Assembly (NCBI RefSeq): GCF_000173075.1
Contig: NZ_ABVL01000009.1
Span: 30,958-94,957 of the forward strand
Length of the DNA: 64,000 bases
From: Chthoniobacter flavus Ellin428
Lineage (GTDB): Bacteria; Verrucomicrobiota; Verrucomicrobiia; Chthoniobacterales; Chthoniobacteraceae
Direction of reading: 5' to 3'
Shown: positions 17,992 to 24,797 of the stretch, one piece after another
Layout: each line of letters starts with the position of its first letter
Numbering within the stretch: the stretch's first letter is position 1
Made by a program: the position numbers and the translations under genes
Notes under the pieces: generated by a model
Told to the model about the DNA's origin: nothing
The model's database searches: none
What the model saw: only the letters and a program-made list of their open reading frames with translations

Positions 17992-18890
17992 CACGCCGCC
18001 ATGGCCAACGGGAGGTGCGTGCGATATGTCGTCGGCGACTCACCGTTTAGCTTCTTAAACACCCGGTTGAAATGAGTGAGCGATTGAAATCCCACTTCGT
18101 AGGCCACCTCGCTGACCCGCATGTGCGGCTTGAGAAGCTGCTCTTTCGCTTTCTCCACACGCACGCGCCCTAAATATTCGGTAAAACTCAGGCCGGTCGC
18201 CTTCTTGAACTGCTTGCAGAAGTAGAAGGTGCTCATGTGCGCGGCCTGTGCGACTGCGGCCAGCGAAAGATCTTCGCCGTGATGTTCATCGATAAACTGG
18301 CGGGCCCGCGCGATGTTCGGCGGCTCGGCATTTTCGCTCCGGAAGACGACCTGGTTGGCCATCATCGAAAGGTGTTGAGCGAAAATCTGGAGCAGTTTCA
18401 GCACCGCTTCATACCGTTTGGGAGAGAAAACCCGCGAATGAAAATAGGCTTCGCGCAATTTCTCGGAATCGACCTTTGCCCCCAGTTTTTCCAGTTGCCT
18501 CACCACCTTCATATAGCTCTGCGCGGTGGGCGGCTGCGGAAGCACTTCGCCGGTGCGCAAATATCCAATGAGCTGGTCACCGGCTTTCAAGGGCACCGCT
18601 GTCTCACAAAGCCCGGCAAAGCAGGTCACCGTTTTCGCTTCATTTTGAGCCGTCGTCGAAAGCTCGTGCTGGGTTTGCAAGCACGCTGCGCACGCCTTGT
18701 TCTGTTTGGCGAGCAAGGCGCAAAAGGGATTTTCATGGCGCCGCCCGCGATGACTGAGATGCCAGTCGTCAATGGGGCTGAGCTGCAGCGGCAGGCCGGT
18801 GGCTTCGTTGAAAGCACGTTCGTAGTCTTTGTAGATTTCCGAGCGGCTGAGGCGGTCCAGAACGGTGTGATTGGCAGCGGTGATATTCAC
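17991..18890 (-). CDS. AraC-family regulator with PocR sensory domain
   Basis: 299 residues. The N-terminal half (about 10-190) is a PocR-type domain with the conserved [19 protein letters not shown] and [14 protein letters not shown] cysteines; in this family they may form a redox- or metal-sensitive site. The C-terminal half is a two-helix-turn-helix AraC domain ([19 protein letters not shown] ... [19 protein letters not shown]). PocR domains bind small hydrocarbon derivatives in some members. It is the first gene of a five-gene minus-strand signalling block and is divergent from the cbb3 oxidase operon, across a 392-base gap with a palindrome, so it may regulate both directions. Confidence 0.88.
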   Translation of the reverse strand: MNITAANHTVLDRLSRSEIYKDYERAFNEATGLPLQLSPIDDWHLSHRGRRHENPFCALLAKQNKACAACLQTQHELSTTAQNEAKTVTCFAGLCETAVPLKAGDQLIGYLRTGEVLPQPPTAQSYMKVVRQLEKLGAKVDSEKLREAYFHSRVFSPKRYEAVLKLLQIFAQHLSMMANQVVFRSENAEPPNIARARQFIDEHHGEDLSLAAVAQAAHMSTFYFCKQFKKATGLSFTEYLGRVRVEKAKEQLLKPHMRVSEVAYEVGFQSLTHFNRVFKKLNGESPTTYRTHLPLAMAA

Positions 18891-19006
18891 GGTATGGGAA
18901 ATAGGTTGGGAGTTCGGCTGGTGACGATTCCGATCCTAAGCGCTTTGTGCTTTGGCCCCAATTAGCCACAGGTCCATCCGTGACCGGGCATCTTCTCCCA
19001 TGAGAA

Positions 19007-19023
19007 CTAGGAAAAAGTCCTAG
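19007..19023. promoter_or_regulatory. 17-bp palindrome between the PocR/AraC gene and the cbb3 operon
   Basis: CTAGGAAAAAGTCCTAG, a perfect 6-bp dyad with a 5-base centre; the core TAGGA-N5-TCCTA equals that at 10416-10432 before nirK. It lies 116 bases from the minus-strand PocR/AraC start and 260 bases before ccoS. The rest of the 392-base gap (18891-19282) holds one short uncertain reading frame and no clear promoter. Confidence 0.5.
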
Positions 19024-19069
19024 GTCCCTCTAAAGCGAAACTTATGCAAGAGAGGGGCAATCTTGCGCA

Positions 19070-19231
19070 ATGCCGGTTAAGCAGCGGGTCCGCGAGTTGG
19101 GACATGATGCCCTTATCAATGAGACGCAAGACCACCGCTCGCAAATCCATGGCCCCGGCCAAATGCTCCGATTGCTCCCGCTGCTGCTGCGAGAAGACGC
19201 GCGCTATCGAGACCGCCTCCTGGCGGACTGA
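19070..19231 (+). CDS. Possible 53-residue protein ahead of ccoS (uncertain)
   Basis: Open frame ATG 19070 to TGA 19231, beginning MPVKQRVRELGHDALINE and ending LLREDARYRDRLLAD. It is strongly charged, predicted helical, has no signal peptide or membrane segment, and starts 46 bases after the palindrome, where a first gene of the operon would be expected. There is no convincing ribosome site and I recognise no family. A second overlapping frame (19044-19286) would end on the ccoS start codon but is rich in low-complexity residues. Either or neither may be real. Confidence 0.2.
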   Translation: MPVKQRVRELGHDALINETQDHRSQIHGPGQMLRLLPLLLREDARYRDRLLAD

Positions 19232-19282
19232 CTCTCTTCCATCTCCCGCAGCCCGCACCAACCCGCCGACACCGGCGAAGCT

Positions 19283-19483
19283 ATGAACGTTCTCCTCCTC
19301 ATGGTCTTTATCGGCGTCGTGCTGGTTCTTTTCTTCGTCGCCCTGTTTCTCCGGGACGTGACGGACCCACGTGGGTCGAGTGAACGCGATGCACTCCTCC
19401 CTCTCAGCGGCGAGGAGCCACGCACGTTTGAAAAGGGACACCGGAAATCGGCTCAGCGCCCGCGCCATTCTTATGACCAATAA
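19283..19483 (+). CDS. ccoS: cbb3-type oxidase assembly protein CcoS
   Basis: 66 residues: one N-terminal membrane helix (MNVLLLMVFIGVVLVLFFVALF) followed by RDVTDPRGSSERDALLP, the usual CcoS pattern in which a short charged tail contains a conserved Asp-x-x-Asp-x-x. CcoS is needed to insert haem b and CuB into CcoN. It overlaps the start of ccoNO by 11 bases. CcoS normally closes a ccoGHIS operon; here it leads the structural genes instead. Confidence 0.85.
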   Translation: MNVLLLMVFIGVVLVLFFVALFLRDVTDPRGSSERDALLPLSGEEPRTFEKGHRKSAQRPRHSYDQ

Positions 19484-21800
19484 CCCTACAAAGACCGTCA
19501 TCGAGTTTGATGATCGCACCGTACGCCATTTCATGGTGGCCTCCATTTTTTGGGCCATCGTCGCCATGTTAGTCGGTGTGGTCATCGCCACCCAGCTCGC
19601 GTTTTGGCAGGTCAATTTAAACAGCCCTTATCTCACCTTCGGCCGCCTGCGTCCATTGCACACGAATGCCGCCATCTTCGCTTTCGTGGGCAATATGATG
19701 TTCGCGGGCATTTACTACTCGCTGCAACGCCTGGTGAAGGCACGGCTGGCTTCGGATTTTCTTTCCAAGCTGCACTTCTGGGGTTGGCAGGCCATAATCG
19801 TGGCGGCGGCGATCACCCTGCCGCTCGGTCTGACGCGCGGCAAGGAATACGCGGAGCTGATCTGGCCCATCAATATCGCCGTCGCTCTCATCTGGGTCGT
19901 CTTCGCGATCAACTTCTTCTGGACCATCGCGCGCCGCAACGAGCCGTCACTCTACGTCGCCATCTGGTTCTACATCGCCACTATCATCACCGTGGCGATG
20001 CTCTATATCGTCAATCACCTTTCGCTTCCGACCAGCTTCACCCATAGCTATCCGGTTTTTGGCGGTGTGCAGGACGCCCTGGTGGAGTGGTGGTACGGAC
20101 ATAACGCCGTCGCCTTCTTCCTGACCACTCCCATCCTCGGCATCATGTATTACTACTTGCCGAAGGCCGCGGGGCGTCCGGTCTATAGCTACCGGCTGTC
20201 CATCGTCCATTTCTGGTCGCTGGTGTTTGTCTACATCTGGGCGGGACCGCACCACCTGCTCAACACCGCGCTGCCTTCCTGGCTGCAATCGCTGGGCATG
20301 ATCTTTTCACTCATGCTCTGGGCGCCAAGCTGGGGAGGCATGCTCAACGGCCTGCTCACCCTCCGCGGAGCCTGGCACCAGCTACGCACCGACCCGGTCC
20401 TGAAATTCTTCGCCGCCGGCGTGACCTTTTACGGCATGGCGACCTTTGAAGGTCCCCTGCTGGCCATCAAGTCGGTCAACGCACTCTCACACTATAGCGA
20501 CTGGACGATCGGCCACGTGCATAGCGGCACCCTCGGATGGAACGGTTTCATGGCCGCGGGCATGTTCTACTGGCTGGCGCCGCGCCTTTGGAATCGCAAA
20601 CTCTACTCGCCCTCGCTGGCCAACATGCACTTCTGGCTCGGCCTCGTGGGCATCCTTCTCTACGTCGCCGCGATGTGGGTCTCGGGGATTACTCAAGGCT
20701 TGATGCTCAGCGCCACTCGCGAGTCCGGCACCGTTCTCGCCTATCCGAACTTCCTCGATGCCGTCACCTCGACCAAATCGCTCATGCACATCCGCGCCCT
20801 CGGCGGTGCCATGTATCTCTCGGGTTTCATCATGCTCGCTTGGAACATCTTCAAGACAGCGCATGGCGCGGAGCCCGTCAACGGCACCATCGAGGTCTTC
20901 GTCGAACCCGCGCATCCCGCCAGGCCGATGGGCCTGAAGCGCGGCTTCATCAATGCCCCGGTGGTTTACTCGATGCTCTATGTCCTGTTCGCCGTCGGCT
21001 GGGCAGCGACAAGCGGAATCTATTCCGCCTTCTCCTTCGTCGGCATATTCTCGATCAGTCTCGCCCTTCTCATCCACAAGGATGTGAGCAAGGCGACCTG
21101 GAACCAATGGTATGAACAGTTACTCGAGAATTCGTTGCCATTCACGGCCTTGACTACCTTGGCCGTGGTCATCGGCGGCATCGTCCAGATCGTCCCCACC
21201 ATCATCGTCAACAAGGCGGAGTGCATCGAGGGGGTTCGGCAGATACCCTACACGCCATTGGAACTCGCCGGCCGGGACATCTATGTGCGCGAGGGCTGTT
21301 ACAACTGCCATTCGCAAATGATCCGTACACTGGTGGGTGACGTGCTGCGTTACGGTGCCTACTCCAAGCTCGGCGAATCGATCTATGATTACCCGTTCCA
21401 GTGGGGATCCAAACGCACCGGCCCGGATCTGGCACGCGAAGGTGGAAAATATCCCAGCATCTGGCACTTCCATCACATGCGCGATCCGCGGCAAATCAGC
21501 CCGGGCTCGATCATGCCGAACTATCCCTGGCTTTACACGCAGAAGACGGAGGTCGATCTGCTGCCGCACAAGATCGAAGTCCAGCGCCGGCTGGGCGTTC
21601 CTTTCGCCGAGCAGACGCCGGAGGAACTCACCCAGTGCGTCACGATCCAGGAACAGACCATCGCCGCGGACTTAAAAGCCGCCGGCGCGGAGATCCCGCC
21701 AGACCGCGAGATCGTCGCCCTGATCTCCTATCTCCAGAAGCTCGGCAAATCCGAGAAGGTCAACTCGACATCTGCCCAAGCGCCCACCGCCTCCAAATAA
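19473..21800 (+). CDS. ccoNO: cbb3-type cytochrome c oxidase, fused subunits I and II (CcoN-CcoO)
   Basis: 775 residues. Residues 1 to about 500 form CcoN, the twelve-helix catalytic subunit with haem b, haem b3 and CuB: histidine-bearing helices include PLHTNAAIFAFVGNMMFAG, WYGHNAVAFFLTTPILG, GPHHLLNTALPSW and DWTIGHVHSGTLGWNG. After about residue 570 the chain becomes CcoO, a membrane-anchored mono-haem cytochrome c with C-Y-N-C-H near residue 609 and axial Met in SIMPNYPW. It reduces oxygen to water at very low oxygen tension. The fusion is known from Verrucomicrobiota, Bacteroidota and epsilonproteobacteria-related lines. The start MTNNPTKTVIEFDD at 19473 fits the known N-terminus; longer frames upstream overlap ccoS. 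Confidence 0.95.
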   Translation: MTNNPTKTVIEFDDRTVRHFMVASIFWAIVAMLVGVVIATQLAFWQVNLNSPYLTFGRLRPLHTNAAIFAFVGNMMFAGIYYSLQRLVKARLASDFLSKLHFWGWQAIIVAAAITLPLGLTRGKEYAELIWPINIAVALIWVVFAINFFWTIARRNEPSLYVAIWFYIATIITVAMLYIVNHLSLPTSFTHSYPVFGGVQDALVEWWYGHNAVAFFLTTPILGIMYYYLPKAAGRPVYSYRLSIVHFWSLVFVYIWAGPHHLLNTALPSWLQSLGMIFSLMLWAPSWGGMLNGLLTLRGAWHQLRTDPVLKFFAAGVTFYGMATFEGPLLAIKSVNALSHYSDWTIGHVHSGTLGWNGFMAAGMFYWLAPRLWNRKLYSPSLANMHFWLGLVGILLYVAAMWVSGITQGLMLSATRESGTVLAYPNFLDAVTSTKSLMHIRALGGAMYLSGFIMLAWNIFKTAHGAEPVNGTIEVFVEPAHPARPMGLKRGFINAPVVYSMLYVLFAVGWAATSGIYSAFSFVGIFSISLALLIHKDVSKATWNQWYEQLLENSLPFTALTTLAVVIGGIVQIVPTIIVNKAECIEGVRQIPYTPLELAGRDIYVREGCYNCHSQMIRTLVGDVLRYGAYSKLGESIYDYPFQWGSKRTGPDLAREGGKYPSIWHFHHMRDPRQISPGSIMPNYPWLYTQKTEVDLLPHKIEVQRRLGVPFAEQTPEELTQCVTIQEQTIAADLKAAGAEIPPDREIVALISYLQKLGKSEKVNSTSAQAPTASK

Positions 21801-21809
21801 CACCTACCT

Positions 21810-21977
21810 ATGTTTCATCGCATCCTCGTCGAAGACTGGCAGCGCGCATTAACCATCCTGAGTTTCGGCATTTTCGCTGCCGTATTTCTTCTCACCCTCG
21901 CTCGCGCGCTGCGTCTGGGACGCGATCGCGTCCGTCACCTCGAAGCGCTCCCGTTGGAAAAGGATTCTCATGAATAA
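21810..21977 (+). CDS. ccoQ: Small cbb3 oxidase membrane subunit (CcoQ-like)
   Basis: 55 residues: MFHRILVEDWQRALTILSF, a single membrane helix (FGIFAAVFLLTLARAL), then a basic and charged tail ending LEKDSHE. It sits 9 bases after ccoNO and its stop overlaps the ccoP start by 8 bases. Position, size and one helix match CcoQ, which stabilises the CcoP-CcoNO complex; sequence alone would not prove it. Confidence 0.65.
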   Translation: MFHRILVEDWQRALTILSFGIFAAVFLLTLARALRLGRDRVRHLEALPLEKDSHE

Positions 21978-22560
21978 CCCGTCCGAAGAGAAAGAGCTGA
22001 TCCGTCCCCATTCTTACGACGGTATCCAGGAATACGATAAGCGACTGCCCAACTGGTGGTTGATGACCCTCTGGGGGGCGATCGCTTTTGCCATCGGCTA
22101 CTGGCTCTACTATCAAGAGTTTCACTTTGGGCATGAACCCGGGCTCGCGGTGGAGATCCAAATGACGGAAAATCGGGAGAGAGCCTCGGCGAAATCCAGC
22201 GTGCTGACGAACGATTCCCTCTGGACGCTCAGCCGGGACCAAAAAACCGTAGACGCTGGCAAGGCGACGTTTCTGGCGAACTGCGCTTCCTGTCACCTGC
22301 CGACCTTGACCGGGCAAATCGGACCGAGCCTGGTGGACGAATACTGGCTCCACGGTGGCACTCCACTCGAAGTCGCCAACACCATCGAAAAGGGCGAGAT
22401 CGAAAAAGGCATGCCGACTTGGGGGCCGGTGTTGGGCCAACAAAAAATCACGGAAGTGGTCGCCTTCATCTTCAGCCATCACCAACGGGGAGAACCGATC
22501 AAGCAGGCTCCGCCCTGGATTCCTGGCCAGGTCATGCAGACACCCGTCGCCGGCAACTAA
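21970..22560 (+). CDS. ccoP: cbb3 oxidase subunit III (CcoP), mono-haem form
   Basis: 196 residues. N-terminal EEKELIRPHSYDGIQEYDKRLPNWW followed by one membrane helix (about 30-48) is diagnostic for CcoP. Only one haem site is present, C105-A-S-C-H109, with its axial Met in GMPTWG; classical CcoP has two haems and about 300 residues. The second cytochrome domain is absent rather than mutated, as the C-terminus ends normally soon after FSHHQRGEPIKQAP. The protein relays electrons from periplasmic donors to CcoNO. Confidence 0.9.
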   Translation: MNNPSEEKELIRPHSYDGIQEYDKRLPNWWLMTLWGAIAFAIGYWLYYQEFHFGHEPGLAVEIQMTENRERASAKSSVLTNDSLWTLSRDQKTVDAGKATFLANCASCHLPTLTGQIGPSLVDEYWLHGGTPLEVANTIEKGEIEKGMPTWGPVLGQQKITEVVAFIFSHHQRGEPIKQAPPWIPGQVMQTPVAGN

Positions 22561-22563
22561 CCC

Positions 22564-23952
22564 ATGATCCCGACTACGCCCAGTCTCGAATCTGTTACGA
22601 CCATTCGTGAGGATGGCTCGCGGCGATTCATTCATCCTGCGACCGCACAAGGGCGGTTCACCACTTGGCGCACCCTGTTTGGCGTGGCCGCGCTCCTGGT
22701 CTATGTCGCGCTCCCATGGATTCCCATCAACGGAAATCCCGCGGTGTTTCTCGACCTGGCCCAGCGCCAGTTCCACTTCTTCGGCCTCACGCTCGTGATG
22801 CAGGATCTGTGGGTGGCATTTTTCCTCATCAGCGGCCTCGGCTTTTCGCTCTTTTACCTCACCGCGCTCCTGGGCCGGGTGTGGTGCGGGTGGGCCTGCC
22901 CACAAACCCTTTTTCTCGACACGGTGCGCCGCATCGAACGCTGGGTGGAGGGAAGCGTGCCGGCCCGCGAGCGACTGGATCGGTTGCCATGGACTTTTGA
23001 AAAAACCATCCGCCGCGGTCTCACCCAGGCGCTCTTCGCCCTTTTCGCGCTCGTGATCGCCCACGTCTTCCTCTCCTACTTCGTCTCGCTGCCGCGGCTA
23101 TATGTCATGATGCGGCATGCGCCGGGGGAAAACTGGGGTAGCTTCCTCTTCGTCTTCCTCGTCGCTGGCGCGCTGTGGTTCGACTTCGCCTGGTTTCGCG
23201 AGCAATTTTGCATCGTCATTTGTCCTTACGGGCGTCTGCAGTCGGCCCTCATCGACAACGACTCGCTGGTCATCGGCTACGACACCAAGCGCGGGGAACC
23301 GCGAGGCAAGAAAGGGGCAACCGGCGCAGGAGATTGCGTGGATTGCCGCCGCTGTGTGAGCGTCTGCCCCACGGGCATCGACATCCGCCAGGGCTTGCAA
23401 ATGGAATGTATCGGATGCGCGGCTTGCATCGATGCTTGCGATGAAATCATGACCCGGCTGGATCGCCCCCGTGGTTTGATTCGCTACGATTCGCAAAACG
23501 GCTTTACCGGAAAGTCGCGGCACATCCTCCGGCCCCGCCTCATTCTCTACACAGCGCTGCTGCTCCTCGGCGCCGCTGCGATGACCGCGGCCATTTCCAC
23601 TTTACGGCCGGTCACTGTCAGCGTCGTTCGGATGACAGGGATGCCCTACGTCGTGGAAGGCGACGAGGTCCGCAACCAGTTCCTCGTCCGCGTGCTCAAC
23701 AAGCGCAATACCGTGCAGCACTTCTCCATGAGCGTCGCGGGCAATGTGAAATCTCTCCGCGCCACCGGTGGCGAAACGGCCGTCGAGGTCGGACCGCTCG
23801 GCGAAGAAACGCGCACGCTGGTGCTGGTGACCTCGCGCTCCGAACTGCACGGCTCTTTTCCTGTAACCGTTCGCATCCGTTCCCTCGAACACGAAACCCA
23901 AATTGAAAAGACGGTGTCGTTTGTCGGCCCCGACTTCCTGACCACGCCATGA
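22564..23952 (+). CDS. ccoG: cbb3 oxidase accessory protein CcoG (RdxA/FixG family)
   Basis: 462 residues: cytoplasmic start, several membrane helices (about 40-215), then two [4Fe-4S] ferredoxin-type motifs (CVDCRRCVSVCPTGID and CIGCAACIDACDE), and a periplasmic Ig-like C-terminal domain. The additional Cys motifs WCGWACPQT and CIVICPYGR in the membrane part are conserved in the family. CcoG reduces Cu(II) to Cu(I) for the oxidase copper centre. Starts 3 bases after ccoP and ends overlapping the next small gene by 4 bases. Confidence 0.93.
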   Translation: MIPTTPSLESVTTIREDGSRRFIHPATAQGRFTTWRTLFGVAALLVYVALPWIPINGNPAVFLDLAQRQFHFFGLTLVMQDLWVAFFLISGLGFSLFYLTALLGRVWCGWACPQTLFLDTVRRIERWVEGSVPARERLDRLPWTFEKTIRRGLTQALFALFALVIAHVFLSYFVSLPRLYVMMRHAPGENWGSFLFVFLVAGALWFDFAWFREQFCIVICPYGRLQSALIDNDSLVIGYDTKRGEPRGKKGATGAGDCVDCRRCVSVCPTGIDIRQGLQMECIGCAACIDACDEIMTRLDRPRGLIRYDSQNGFTGKSRHILRPRLILYTALLLLGAAAMTAAISTLRPVTVSVVRMTGMPYVVEGDEVRNQFLVRVLNKRNTVQHFSMSVAGNVKSLRATGGETAVEVGPLGEETRTLVLVTSRSELHGSFPVTVRIRSLEHETQIEKTVSFVGPDFLTTP

Positions 23953-24095
23953 AAGAAGCCATCCTCAATCGTCCCTGGTTGTTCATCCTCGCCGGCTACC
24001 TCTTCGCCATGTCTGCCTGGGCAGTCATGGTCACCATTGCGATTCGCCATCAAGACACGGCGGTGCCAATAGCCGTTCCCGCCAAGCACCCGTAG
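23949..24095 (+). CDS. Small one-helix membrane protein in the cco operon
   Basis: 48 residues: MKEAILNRPWLFILAGYLF..., one hydrophobic helix (about 9-31) and a short periplasmic tail rich in Pro/Ala. It overlaps ccoG by 4 bases and lies 3 bases before the SafE-like gene, so it is clearly part of the operon. This is the slot of ccoH/FixH, but the sequence is far shorter than FixH (~160 residues), so I leave it unnamed. Confidence 0.6.
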   Translation: MKEAILNRPWLFILAGYLFAMSAWAVMVTIAIRHQDTAVPIAVPAKHP

Positions 24096-24098
24096 ACG

Positions 24099-24797
24099 AT
24101 GATTCCCGTCGACTTTGCCACTCCTCTGGCCGCGTTCGTTGCCGGTCTGATGACGAGTGGTCATTGTGCTCTCATGTGCGGGCCTTTGGGCTGCGCGCTG
24201 TTTGGATCGAGAGCATCCGCTCCCGGGGAAATGCGGGCCGCTACCGCTGGTTATCATTTCGCCCGGATGATTTCCTACTCTGCCGTGGGCGCTTCTCTCG
24301 GAGCGGTCGGCGGCGCAGCCGGTGGAATCTTTCACGCACCGGTCAGCCGGCTGTTACCCTGGGTCATGGCCTCGTTCTTTGTGGTGATGGCATTGGGCTG
24401 GGAACGCCATTTACCGCGGCTTCCCTTCGTCGGGCGCTGGCTCCTGCGATTGAGCCGGCGAACAGCGGCTCTGCCGGTTCGTCAGGCAGCCGTCGTTCTC
24501 GGCCTGGCTACGCCATTCCTGCCCTGCGGACCACTCTATCTCGCTTTCAGCGCCGCGCTCGTTTCCGGTTCCTGGATCGCCGGCTCCGCGCTGCTCGCTT
24601 CGTTCGCCTTGGGGACAATCCCTCTCTACCTCCTCGGGCAATTTGGAGCCATGCGATTGCAGGCCTCCCTCGCTCCCGCCGCACAGCTCTGGATGCGACG
24701 GCTTCTCGCCCTGAGTTCGGCTTTGCTGATCGGCGGTAGGGCCTCGCTGCACGACGGCTCCCTGGCCGCGCCCCTGCGTTGTTTGTTATGCCACTAG
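24099..24797 (+). CDS. SafE/TauE-like (DsbD-related) membrane protein of the cbb3 operon
   Basis: 232 residues, about six membrane helices. The first helix has the family motif MTSGHCALMCGPLG (about residues 18-31) and a related TPFLPCGPLYLAF in the second half, an internal duplication typical of the sulfite exporter TauE/SafE-DsbD superfamily. Close relatives in ccoGHIS clusters are thought to help copper or reductant delivery to cbb3 oxidase. The GHC...MCG cysteines could bind copper. Overlaps the ccoI start by 10 bases. Confidence 0.8.
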   Translation: MIPVDFATPLAAFVAGLMTSGHCALMCGPLGCALFGSRASAPGEMRAATAGYHFARMISYSAVGASLGAVGGAAGGIFHAPVSRLLPWVMASFFVVMALGWERHLPRLPFVGRWLLRLSRRTAALPVRQAAVVLGLATPFLPCGPLYLAFSAALVSGSWIAGSALLASFALGTIPLYLLGQFGAMRLQASLAPAAQLWMRRLLALSSALLIGGRASLHDGSLAAPLRCLLCH

